This document shows, one piece after another, positions 1-6,032 of a DNA stretch of 6,334 nt (positions are counted from its first letter, which is position 1; each line of letters begins with the position of its first letter). The DNA is from Candidatus Zixiibacteriota bacterium. Its GTDB lineage: Bacteria > Zixibacteria > MSB-5A5 > CAIYYT01. The notes beneath the pieces were generated by a model. That model worked only from the letters and a program-made list of their open reading frames with translations, was not told the origin of the DNA and searched no databases. The stretch spans positions 1 through 6,334 of the forward strand of contig JAPLUP010000560.1 in NCBI GenBank assembly GCA_026397575.1. Direction: 5' to 3'. The translations under genes were made by a program, and so were the position numbers.

Positions 1-186
1 TGACGAAGGAAGTGTTTGTTTGCCGTCAGCTAAATCTGGACACGAAAGGGAGTTGAGCTAAGAGACAATTTGGGTAAATCGTTAAGAATTTGGAGCGCCT
101 TCTGAGCGAGATCGAGGGCGAACGTCAACCTTCTGGGAGAGCACTACTGAAAAATTATTGCCCCAGCTCAAACCGTATCTTAACTC
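1..186. other. Non-coding stretch downstream of the kinase gene
   Basis: This is the sequence after the kinase stop codon. I see no convincing gene and no hairpin plus T-run that would terminate the kinase transcript. On the plus strand there is a short open frame of about 40 codons from roughly position 77 to the TGA at 207-209, reading ...LERLLSEIEGERQ... It has no recognised start signal, it overlaps the 3' end of the kinase gene on the other strand, and I do not recognise it. It could be the remnant of a decayed gene or chance. The left part (19-46) holds one copy of the 28-bp repeat annotated separately. Confidence 0.5.
19..46 (-). repeat. 28-bp direct repeat, copy 1 (left of the kinase gene)
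   Basis: This copy matches 2551-2578 in the same orientation at 24 of 28 positions without gaps. The differences are at 23, 29, 32 and 37, and three of the four are transitions. On the minus strand both copies begin TTCGTGTCC, followed by RGATTYAGYTGACG. The similarity ends sharply at the right (47 onward differs) and fades to the left. It may be a shared upstream regulatory element of minus-strand genes, an end of a mobile element, or a scar of recombination. Confidence 0.75.
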
Positions 187-2505
187 TCAGCGCCTCTTGT
201 CCAAATTGATTTGACGACGTACAACAAATTTGATATTGAATCTTAGTGTATCGCCAAAGAACTCATCGGTGTTTCCAAGGCTGTATGCCAGCCTACGATC
301 CGGTATCAAGACTAAATTCGCGTCGAACTGCCCACGCCTCACAAGTCGATCGAAATTCAATTTCGCCTCTTTGAGAGTTGATCCGCCAAAGAACAAAAGA
401 GCATATCCAAAATAGGCGTTCGTTATGCACGAGGAGTCGGGAGAATATGTTAAAGAGTCTGAGGCACTGTAAGCGCCATTATCAAGGGAGCTAAGATCAA
501 ATCGGTCTTTTGAAAGCATAAAGGTCCCTTGCAAGAGGACATCTCTTGATTGTTGGTCGAGAACCTCTAGATTCGCCGCAACAGGAATAGAAATGTCTTT
601 CTTTATGCAACCTTCGATAGCCACTGCTGTATGCCACGGCTCTGATTCATCACGTGATATTGAGACACGAGTTATATTCACCGCTCCCTCGATCTCAGTT
701 CTTAAAACGTTGCTATGAATTGCTCTTGGATAATCATCAGGAGGCTTCTTAATGATCCAAACCGAAAAGCTGTCTACACAAGAATCAATAGACATTGGTA
801 CAGTTGGTAATCGGTTACCTGATGTCAATGCCAATGGTTCCGTACTTGAAGAATTGATTTCTTCAAGCGAGTCCTGATTCATGTCAGACGCTCTTGATAC
901 TGATTGTTCCTTGTACTTATACAACGCTACGTTTCTGTAATACTTGGAGATGCGACGAACAGCAATTTTATACCGCCCGTCCATCACTGGATCAAAAAAG
1001 GCACTTAGACTGACCATAAGTCTTGTATCTGGTGACACCGGTGCTAGCGATTTAGCGATTTCACCGAATCGCTTAAATGAACTGCCGTTAAATGATAGTT
1101 CATAAGTAGAAATAATGGCCACAGCGTGCCGGAATTCTTGATATGAGACACTATCACCAATAACTGGAGCATTCACTGCATTGACTGTGGCCTTCACTGC
1201 ATCGAAAGAACCGTATACCGGTAATTTTACCTCGTCAACAGCCATTGCTTTCAAAAACAAAGTGCTCAATGTGTCTTGAGTACCAGTATTAAGACGATTT
1301 AATAGGACCCCAACAATATCTGACTTAAGTGGGGCAATGTTGGGAAGAGACCCTCGGTTTTCGATAAAAGAATTCAGCACAGCAATGATTTGTTCGGTTT
1401 TCGACTTTTGAGCTATGTGTTTCGAATAAAGGTAGACAGAAGCGATCAGCATGGTGATTGAAAACGCACTGACTAGTACGACATTGGTGTGTCGATTGGC
1501 GAACTTTAATGCTCTTGCATAGAGTCGTTCACGCCTAGCCAGTATTGGTCTCTTTGAAAGAAATCGTTGCAGATCCTCACCGAATTCATGTGCTGTTTGG
1601 TAACGCCTATCTGCATCCTGATTTGTCGCTTTCATCAGGATCGTCTCAAGATCGTGCGGAATGGCCTTGTTGCGTCGTCTTGGCGGTATGCGATGGCCTG
1701 TTAAGATCTCAGTTATAAGTTTCTCTGAACTATCAGCTTCAAACGGCAGGGATAGAGTCAAAGCTTCGTAGAGGGTAACCCCCAACGAATATATGTCAGT
1801 GCGTTTATCCACGATTGATCTATGTGCTGTGAGGAGTTCGGGCGACATGTAATGCACTGTCCCCATGAAATCGCCGGCCCTCGTTATCTTCGTCATGTCT
1901 TCCGCGTGGGCAATGCCAAAGTCAGTCAATTTGAACGCGTCGTCCTTGACGGAGATCAGAATATTAAGTGGTTTAATGTCCCGATGAATAAATCCCTTTG
2001 TGTGCACATGCTCCAAAGCCTCCCCGAGTCCGACAAATTTTGCGACGGTATCGCGGATATACAACTCGGCAACCGTGTCCTTAAATTCCTGACCTGGGGG
2101 AGCGGTCTCCTCCGATTTCTTTCGGATGAAATCAGCCAAGGAACCCCCTACGACAAACTCCATGGCGATGTACGACGTGCCCTTGTCTTCTCCACGAGTG
2201 TACACTTTGACAATGTTGTGGTGATCCAATTGCCCTGCAATCCACGCCTCGCGCACAAACCGCATCTGAGTGGACTTGGAAATCCCCAGAGAAGGGTGCA
2301 ACACTTTGAGGGCGACAGTGCGGCGCATGGTCTCATCATAGGCGCGATACACGATTCCCATACCGCCCTCTCCTAGAAGTTCTTCAATGCGAAACTGAGC
2401 TATTTGTTTTGGTATCTGAACAGACTTGGATTCCATTCCCTGTTTGGAAGTGTCCGCTTTCTTTGTATTATCGTCTTGTGGGATATCTATGTGTTCAGTC
2501 GTCAT
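187..2505 (-). CDS. Transmembrane Ser/Thr protein kinase (PknB-like) with unknown extracytoplasmic domain
   Basis: Hanks-type protein kinase that transfers phosphate from ATP to Ser/Thr of partner proteins. It is anchored in the inner membrane with the kinase domain in the cytoplasm. Counting from the chosen ATG (772 aa): P-loop GEGGMG at 45-50, ATP-binding Lys67 in VALKVL, alpha-C Glu86, catalytic loop HRDIKPLN at 174-181 (Asp176), DFG at 195-197, then MSPE at 220-223 and DIYSLG at 237-242. All catalytic residues are present, so it should be active. Thr205 and Thr208 in the activation loop are likely autophosphorylation sites. A DLQRFLSKRPILARR segment (about 311-325) leads to one membrane helix at about 341-360. 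The remaining roughly 410 residues should be extracytoplasmic; they match no domain I recognise, look beta-rich near the end, and lack PASTA, TPR or WD40 patterns. A GTG at 2619 would add 38 residues, but these are Cys-rich, unlike a kinase N-terminus, and overlap the promoter-like region. Neither start has a clear Shine-Dalgarno. Confidence 0.9.
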   Translation of the reverse strand: MTTEHIDIPQDDNTKKADTSKQGMESKSVQIPKQIAQFRIEELLGEGGMGIVYRAYDETMRRTVALKVLHPSLGISKSTQMRFVREAWIAGQLDHHNIVKVYTRGEDKGTSYIAMEFVVGGSLADFIRKKSEETAPPGQEFKDTVAELYIRDTVAKFVGLGEALEHVHTKGFIHRDIKPLNILISVKDDAFKLTDFGIAHAEDMTKITRAGDFMGTVHYMSPELLTAHRSIVDKRTDIYSLGVTLYEALTLSLPFEADSSEKLITEILTGHRIPPRRRNKAIPHDLETILMKATNQDADRRYQTAHEFGEDLQRFLSKRPILARRERLYARALKFANRHTNVVLVSAFSITMLIASVYLYSKHIAQKSKTEQIIAVLNSFIENRGSLPNIAPLKSDIVGVLLNRLNTGTQDTLSTLFLKAMAVDEVKLPVYGSFDAVKATVNAVNAPVIGDSVSYQEFRHAVAIISTYELSFNGSSFKRFGEIAKSLAPVSPDTRLMVSLSAFFDPVMDGRYKIAVRRISKYYRNVALYKYKEQSVSRASDMNQDSLEEINSSSTEPLALTSGNRLPTVPMSIDSCVDSFSVWIIKKPPDDYPRAIHSNVLRTEIEGAVNITRVSISRDESEPWHTAVAIEGCIKKDISIPVAANLEVLDQQSRDVLLQGTFMLSKDRFDLSSLDNGAYSASDSLTYSPDSSCITNAYFGYALLFFGGSTLKEAKLNFDRLVRRGQFDANLVLIPDRRLAYSLGNTDEFFGDTLRFNIKFVVRRQINLDKRR

Positions 2506-2511
2506 TGGGGC

Positions 2512-2539
2512 AAGATAACACTGCCATAAATTGATGCAA
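2512..2539 (-). promoter_or_regulatory. Possible kinase promoter, leaderless type
   Basis: On the minus strand TTGCAT (2539-2534) is separated by 16 bp from TATCTT (2517-2512). The six bases GCCCCA follow, then the kinase ATG at 2505. Transcription starting about 7 bases after the -10 would begin at or next to the A of the ATG, giving a leaderless mRNA. This would explain the missing Shine-Dalgarno. The matches to the sigma70 consensus are only 3/6 and 4/6, so this is a suggestion only. Confidence 0.35.
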
Positions 2540-2549
2540 GGTTTTGCAT
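2534..2549. promoter_or_regulatory. Perfect inverted repeat over the kinase -35 (operator candidate)
   Basis: ATGCAA-GGTT-TTGCAT has two perfect 6-bp arms around a 4-bp spacer. The left arm is exactly the proposed -35 hexamer of the kinase promoter. This is the usual size and position of a binding site for a dimeric repressor. The regulator is unknown and function is inferred from position alone. Confidence 0.45.
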
Positions 2550-2550
2550 A

Positions 2551-2578
2551 TTTGACGTCAACTGAATCCGGACACGAA
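2551..2578 (-). repeat. 28-bp direct repeat, copy 2 (upstream of the kinase gene)
   Basis: Second copy of the repeat at 19-46, 24/28 identical and in the same orientation. It contains the perfect 10-bp palindrome TTGACGTCAA (2552-2561), which copy 1 has lost through one change (TTTGCCGTCA). It begins 46 bp upstream of the kinase ATG and 2 bp from the inverted repeat at 2534-2549, so it sits where an upstream regulatory element would be expected. It would be coding only if the kinase began at the GTG at 2619. Confidence 0.75.
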
Positions 2579-2629
2579 CAGCCTTGGGGGCGTCGACGAA
2601 AGCTGATCAACGAGCCCACGTAACCGATC

Positions 2630-2643
2630 CAAGAGGATTCTTG
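2630..2643. repeat. Small inverted repeat upstream of the kinase gene
   Basis: CAAGA-GGAT-TCTTG has perfect 5-bp arms and a 4-base loop, 11 bp upstream of the alternative GTG start of the kinase (2619). No T-run follows on either strand, so it is not an intrinsic terminator. It may be a weak hairpin or chance. Confidence 0.25.
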
Positions 2644-2661
2644 TCAGAGGGTTCTGTTAAT

Positions 2662-2692
2662 GACGGCGGAGAAAATAGCTCAGGGGGCCGTC
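2662..2692 (-). repeat. Hairpin-forming inverted repeat between tRNA-Asn and the kinase gene
   Basis: GACGGC (2662-2667) and GCCGTC (2687-2692) are perfect 6-bp complementary arms around a 19-base loop. On the transcribed minus strand this lies 15 bases downstream of the tRNA 3' end. The T-run (2706-2699) comes before it, so it does not fit an intrinsic terminator. It could form in a tRNA precursor or mark factor-dependent termination. Confidence 0.3.
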
Positions 2693-2698
2693 TTCTGC

Positions 2699-2706
2699 AA
2701 AAAAAA
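2699..2706 (-). terminator. T-run one base after tRNA-Asn
   Basis: On the minus strand eight consecutive T follow the tRNA discriminator base after a single C. No separate hairpin stands between the tRNA and the T-run. If termination occurs here, the GC-rich acceptor and T arms of the tRNA would have to serve as the stem. Weakly supported. Confidence 0.3.
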
Positions 2707-2707
2707 G

Positions 2708-2780
2708 CTCCCCGGGCCGGACTTGAACCAGCGACCCGCTGATTAACAGTCAGCTGCTCTACCGACTGAGCTACCGGGGA
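2708..2780 (-). tRNA. tRNA-Asn (anticodon GUU)
   Basis: The 73 nt fold into a complete cloverleaf. The acceptor stem TCCCCGG/CCGGGGA has 7 perfect pairs (2774-2780 with 2709-2715). U8 A9 are present, the D stem is GCTC/GAGC, the anticodon stem GCTGA/TCAGC and the anticodon loop CTGTTAA with anticodon GTT, which reads AAC and AAU. The variable loop is GGGTC, the T stem GCTGG/CCGGC and the T loop TTCAAGT. Discriminator base 73 is G, as usual for bacterial tRNA-Asn. The 3' CCA is not encoded and must be added by tRNA nucleotidyltransferase. A strong promoter lies 28 bp upstream, and no other tRNA is adjacent. Confidence 0.97.
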
Positions 2781-2807
2781 GTATCTCTCACCAATATATC
2801 GGGCGGC

Positions 2808-2835
2808 AATATAACCTCTTTACCTCTTCTGTCAA
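2808..2835 (-). promoter_or_regulatory. Sigma70-type promoter of tRNA-Asn
   Basis: On the minus strand a perfect -35 TTGACA (2835-2830) and a -10 TATATT (2813-2808, 5/6 to consensus) are separated by 16 bp. The start site is expected near 2800, leaving a leader of about 20 nt before the mature tRNA. The bases just after the -10 are GCCGCCC, a GC-rich discriminator like those of stable-RNA promoters under stringent (ppGpp) control in Proteobacteria. That mode of regulation is inference here. The promoter lies 40 bp after the DUF2723 stop codon, so the tRNA need not depend on readthrough. Confidence 0.8.
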
Positions 2836-2874
2836 GAAAATTAGGAACAGCTTTGACCAGCCCCTCGAATACGT

Positions 2875-5070
2875 CTATCTAAGCAGTTTGTGGATGAAGT
2901 CGACCCCGTAGTTGTCCTGAATACAGACGTCAAACATCGCTCTGGCTGCGACGGTATCTCCTGTCTGTAGAAGTAGTTTGCCGAGCTGCAAATTGACCTC
3001 ACGCTGCTGTGGATACAGTTGTAGCATCTGGCGATAGGTGGCAATGGCGTCGTTCAAGCGGTTGGAGCGGATCGCTGTGCCTGCCCCTAGTGCCAGTAAG
3101 TGATATCCTGCAATCGTACTATTCGGTTCCATGCGTTCAACTTGCTCGAATATCTCCTTTGCCTTCTTTTCATCACCGGACTCAAATGTGACGCTCCCCA
3201 GTGTTTCGAGGAGTCGCAGGCGCTGTTCGAATCGCAGCCCCCCAAGCGCAAGTCCTTGCTCAAGAGTTTTACTTGCCAGCCGCAAATTCCCCACGCTGAC
3301 AAAATAGGCGGACAGTTCGTTACTGAGCGCATAGTTCTCCTGTGCGTGTATGATCTCAACCGCTTGCGCCCAGAGACGCTCTCCCTCGGAGTCACCAAGC
3401 TTGACCAGTTCTTCACCGTTGACCAGATCATACGTGACATAGAGCAGCGCTTCCTTCTGGTCGTACAGTTTGGGAGGATGACGCCAATTGACGTGCATGC
3501 TCTTCGGTAGCACTTGTGAACCGGAGTCGCGATAGTGGACCAGTCCGCTGGAGAACAGTGTCGGTACGACTGTGCGGAAATCATTTACATATTGCATCGG
3601 TTCGCGCGCAAACACCAGCGGCGCCTCGACGTGTGCCACGGCGTAACGCATGAGATCGGGAAACTTATTGAAGCCGGGAGTTGTCCCCAGCCCGAGATCA
3701 TTGCGCAACCGAGTTAGTGTCGGCAGGTGACCGTAAACCTTGCAGTCAGGCCGGTAGTTCTCCGCATAATGAAGGTAGAGCGCCGGAAACATGGAATTAT
3801 CAGAACCGCAAAATAGGGTGCCGCCTTCCGGCACGCGCTCGAATAGATCCTGAGCGTACTCTTCTGCGCCGTACCGGTCGCTGATGTCGCAGCGGGCGAA
3901 GTTGCCTGCTGCCGTGACGATAGTAATCACCAGTGCCGATGCGACAGCCGTGCCTGACCATATCCGTGACCGCCGTGTCAGCCAATTCAGCAGTTCCGCA
4001 ATCCAGACGACTGCGATCAGAAGCGATGGCAGGAAGTAGGGAGTGATATCGGGAATCAGGTAGTTGAAATTGAGGCCACAGTTGACGATCACAATCGACA
4101 ATAGCATCATCGCCAGTTTGCGATCGCGCCGATATTGCAGGAGCGCGCCCGGTAATGACAGCACGGTAAACGGCAGTACCAGCTCATGCGATAGCAGGCG
4201 CGCCAGGCCGATGAAATAGGGGATGATGTCACTCCAATGAGGCGTGGCAATGTAACGCTGATACGTCTTCGCAAATAGATGCTGCTTTAGCCCCCAGAAG
4301 GTCTGGGGATCATACCAATCGAGAACCAGATTGAATGATGAGCGCACATAAAGATAGCCATAGAAAGTCAGTGGCAATAGAATCAGGGCCAGTCCCAGTA
4401 GCCAATCGCTGATCGAGAGATTTTCCCTACACAACCAGGCGGCCACAAGCAGCATTATTCCCAGAGAACCGACCGAGAGATGATTGCAGAGTGCTAAACC
4501 AAACAAATAGCAGGCCAACAAAAACAATCGGCGGTCTTTGGACTGATAGAATCGGGTTAGCATTACGGCAATCAATGCTGCCATGAGCGCGGCCAGGGAA
4601 TACACTTCGAAGTTGGTGGCCACTGACCAGAGCGTCTGACCCAGAGCAAAGGCGGTTGCCAGCGCCAGATTAATCAGTCGCCGAGATGTCGTTGCTCCGT
4701 CGGTGATGATGGTCAGAAGCACATAAGCACAGGCCGCTGCCACCGCCGCAAACAGCGCCGAGAGGATGTTCAGCGCCAGAATTGGGCGGAGGAAAAACAA
4801 GATGACTGTCCAGACATGCCCGAAGTTGGTCAGCAGGGGATAGCCTGGTGGGTGAGAGATTTGCAGAGTAGTAGCCGCCAGACCGAGTTCACCGCCATCA
4901 CCACAATAAACCGTGGGGCAAAGTGTCCAAAGATACAATACCAGAGGAATCAGGGCGGCGAGAAGCGTCCAGAGGACTGCGGAACTACGACTGAGCCTCA
5001 CGCCGCTAATATAGCTACGTACAAGCCGGTGACAAGCGCGAAAGATGAGAGTTCTTTGCTTCGCAAACAA
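2875..5070 (-). CDS. DUF2723 (GT-C-like) multi-pass membrane protein with C-terminal TPR
   Basis: Integral membrane protein of the DUF2723 family, relatives of human TMEM260, a protein O-mannosyltransferase. GT-C enzymes use polyprenyl-phosphate sugars to glycosylate proteins or lipids on the outer face of the membrane; the substrate here is unknown. Of 731 aa, residues 1-30 are basic and probably cytoplasmic, and about 12-13 hydrophobic helices lie between 32 and 388. The first loop has the family signature GDGGEL (57-62, Asp58 the likely catalytic acid) and HPPGYPL (73-79). FEVYSL follows at 154-159 and ITPYFLPS at 342-349. Residues 390-550 form a soluble domain, and about 556-720 are helical repeats of TPR type (for example 622-648 and 690-717). 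The TTG start has no usable Shine-Dalgarno; an in-frame TAA two codons upstream excludes a longer N-terminus, and GTG at 5001 is an alternative. It lies 16 bp after the nuclease-fold gene, so it is probably co-transcribed and perhaps translated by re-initiation. Confidence 0.87.
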   Translation of the reverse strand: MFAKQRTLIFRACHRLVRSYISGVRLSRSSAVLWTLLAALIPLVLYLWTLCPTVYCGDGGELGLAATTLQISHPPGYPLLTNFGHVWTVILFFLRPILALNILSALFAAVAAACAYVLLTIITDGATTSRRLINLALATAFALGQTLWSVATNFEVYSLAALMAALIAVMLTRFYQSKDRRLFLLACYLFGLALCNHLSVGSLGIMLLVAAWLCRENLSISDWLLGLALILLPLTFYGYLYVRSSFNLVLDWYDPQTFWGLKQHLFAKTYQRYIATPHWSDIIPYFIGLARLLSHELVLPFTVLSLPGALLQYRRDRKLAMMLLSIVIVNCGLNFNYLIPDITPYFLPSLLIAVVWIAELLNWLTRRSRIWSGTAVASALVITIVTAAGNFARCDISDRYGAEEYAQDLFERVPEGGTLFCGSDNSMFPALYLHYAENYRPDCKVYGHLPTLTRLRNDLGLGTTPGFNKFPDLMRYAVAHVEAPLVFAREPMQYVNDFRTVVPTLFSSGLVHYRDSGSQVLPKSMHVNWRHPPKLYDQKEALLYVTYDLVNGEELVKLGDSEGERLWAQAVEIIHAQENYALSNELSAYFVSVGNLRLASKTLEQGLALGGLRFEQRLRLLETLGSVTFESGDEKKAKEIFEQVERMEPNSTIAGYHLLALGAGTAIRSNRLNDAIATYRQMLQLYPQQREVNLQLGKLLLQTGDTVAARAMFDVCIQDNYGVDFIHKLLR

Positions 5071-5086
5071 GGAGGATTAGCTGTTA

Positions 5087-5770
5087 CTATCTCCTGCGCG
5101 TGGTAGCACGGGCGTGGAAAGGCGACTGAAATGCCGCGACAATCGCCTTGGCCTTCTTGGGTCCAATGCTTTTGATCGATTTCAATTGGTCTTCTGAAGC
5201 GCCAAACACCGACTTTAGATTTCCGAAGGTCTCCATCAACGTCTTGATATTGGCCGGAATAAGTCCGGGAATATGCGCCAGAATCTGCTCTTGATAGTTG
5301 CCTTCCGTAGGCTGCCTTTCTTCGGCCTCGACGGGAATCGCAACCGGTCGTGTCTCTCTCTCCGAGGAAAACTCGGACTGCTTGAGTAACAGACTGATGT
5401 ACCGGGCCGTATCTTCTTCTCCGGTAGTGAAGATGATCGGAATGCGCCGGCCCACCGACAGATAAGTGATGCCCGCACGCACGGTGGTCGCAGAAGAACT
5501 GTCGAAAGTCCGTTTACCTTCGACGATATACAACGGATCGGGAAAGTCACGTTTGAATTCGATCGCAGTGCGATAAACCCTCTTATTCTGAAGCTCAGCG
5601 ACAAACTCATCCATCGTCCGCCTAATAATCGCAATCTTGCCGGCGGCGATGAAATCAACCAGCTTTAGCGGCGTAAACTTGATTGCTACCCCTTCTTTTT
5701 CCAGTAGTGGGATCAGGCTGGATTCCTTCTCTCTGATGTTAGCGATCAACACGTTTTCAATACCGGACAA
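5087..5770 (-). CDS. ERCC4 (XPF-type) nuclease-fold protein with helix-hairpin-helix pair, degenerate active site
   Basis: 227-aa cytoplasmic protein with the two-part layout of XPF/Mus81/Hef C-termini, which cut branched or flap DNA. Residues 5-130 form the ERCC4 domain: strand and IREK at 12-15, VDF at 38-40, IIRRTMDEFVAEL at 48-60, PLYIVEG at 79-85 and the RAGITYL helix at 98-104. Residues 163-214 hold two HhH motifs for DNA binding (IPGLIPANI around 167-175, IKSIGPKKAKAI at 199-210). The tail is basic. Active family members have D-x-R-E, GD and ERK motifs. Here the first Asp is Asn11, the Glu of ERK is Ile49 and its Lys is Arg51, while Arg13, Glu14, Asp39, Arg50 and Asp54 remain. Cleavage activity is therefore doubtful, and a DNA-binding or structural role is possible. 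The TTG start is well supported by GGAGGT six bases upstream. It is the first gene of a probable two-gene unit with DUF2723. Confidence 0.85.
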   Translation of the reverse strand: MSGIENVLIANIREKESSLIPLLEKEGVAIKFTPLKLVDFIAAGKIAIIRRTMDEFVAELQNKRVYRTAIEFKRDFPDPLYIVEGKRTFDSSSATTVRAGITYLSVGRRIPIIFTTGEEDTARYISLLLKQSEFSSERETRPVAIPVEAEERQPTEGNYQEQILAHIPGLIPANIKTLMETFGNLKSVFGASEDQLKSIKSIGPKKAKAIVAAFQSPFHARATTRRR

Positions 5771-5775
5771 GGGAT

Positions 5776-5781
5776 ACCTCC
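5776..5781 (-). promoter_or_regulatory. Shine-Dalgarno of the ERCC4 gene
   Basis: GGAGGT on the minus strand ends 5 bp before the TTG codon (6 bases, TATCCC counted from the last G, separate GGAGG from TTG). It is a near-perfect ribosome binding site and decides for the non-ATG start at 5770. Confidence 0.85.
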
Positions 5782-5863
5782 ATACAATCAGCGACGATGT
5801 TTGTTTTTTCTAGCCCTCGGCTCAGATCGAATTCGCTTGCGGGAATACTTGCGACAACCTGAA

Positions 5864-5903
5864 GCCGGCTGACTCTACTGGGGTAGAGTCACTGGCGGCC
5901 GGC
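5864..5903. repeat. Strong hairpin in the leader of the ERCC4 gene
   Basis: The inner part has perfect 9-bp arms, TGACTCTAC (5870-5878) and GTAGAGTCA (5883-5891), with a 4-base loop. The outer arms are GCCGGC (5864-5869) and GCCGGC (5898-5903), which are mutually complementary. The only interruption is a 6-base bulge on one side (5892-5897). That gives 15 base pairs in 40 nt. No T-run follows on either strand, so it is not a classical intrinsic terminator. It could be a structured 5' leader, a factor-dependent or T-less terminator of the right-hand gene, or a protein-binding site. Confidence 0.6.
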
Positions 5904-5910
5904 AGACAGC

Positions 5911-5939
5911 TTAAGTCCGTCGGATTGGAACGGTGTCAA
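5911..5939 (-). promoter_or_regulatory. Possible promoter of the ERCC4-DUF2723 unit
   Basis: A perfect -35 TTGACA lies at 5939-5934 on the minus strand. The -10 is poor: ACTTAA (5916-5911) at 17 bp or CTTAAG (5915-5910) at 18 bp spacing. A transcript would start close to 5904 and begin almost directly with the hairpin at 5903-5864, leaving a leader of about 135 nt. A weak -10 beside an adjoining palindrome would fit an activator-dependent promoter. Confidence 0.3.
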
Positions 5940-5940
5940 T

Positions 5941-5954
5941 AAAGCGACCGCTTT
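5941..5954. promoter_or_regulatory. Perfect inverted repeat next to the -35 (operator candidate)
   Basis: AAAGCG-AC-CGCTTT has perfect 6-bp arms around a 2-bp centre. It sits one base upstream of the TTGACA hexamer of the possible ERCC4 promoter, a position typical of activator sites. The regulator is unknown. Confidence 0.35.
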
Positions 5955-6032
5955 CAAAAAATCAAGCGAAAACAATCGGTCTCAAAACGAAAGTTATTCG
6001 GCCTGGCGATGGTCGGCAACCAACCACCATTA

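Noticed and set aside
77..209. Short plus-strand frame (LERLLSEIEGERQ...) as a transposase remnant
   Set aside because: About 40 codons without a start signal or a motif I can name; too little to call a pseudogene.
808..821. Inverted repeat GGTAA-TCGG-TTACC
   Set aside because: Lies inside the kinase coding sequence with no promoter or start nearby; expected by chance.
1822..2376. 184-codon open frame on the plus strand inside the kinase gene
   Set aside because: It lies opposite the conserved kinase catalytic core, has no ribosome site and no recognisable protein features; an antisense shadow.
3087..3584. 165-codon open frame on the minus strand in another frame of the DUF2723 gene
   Set aside because: Overlaps the conserved DUF2723 frame, and the composition (many Arg, Ser, Cys) is typical of an out-of-frame translation.
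5069..5076. Plus-strand AAGGAGGA as a ribosome binding site
   Set aside because: No start codon with an open frame follows at suitable distance; it is the complement of the junction between the two minus-strand genes.
5836..5853. Direct repeat CTTGCG with 12-bp period as an iteron or CRISPR-like unit
   Set aside because: Only two 6-bp copies; no array, no origin features and no cas genes.
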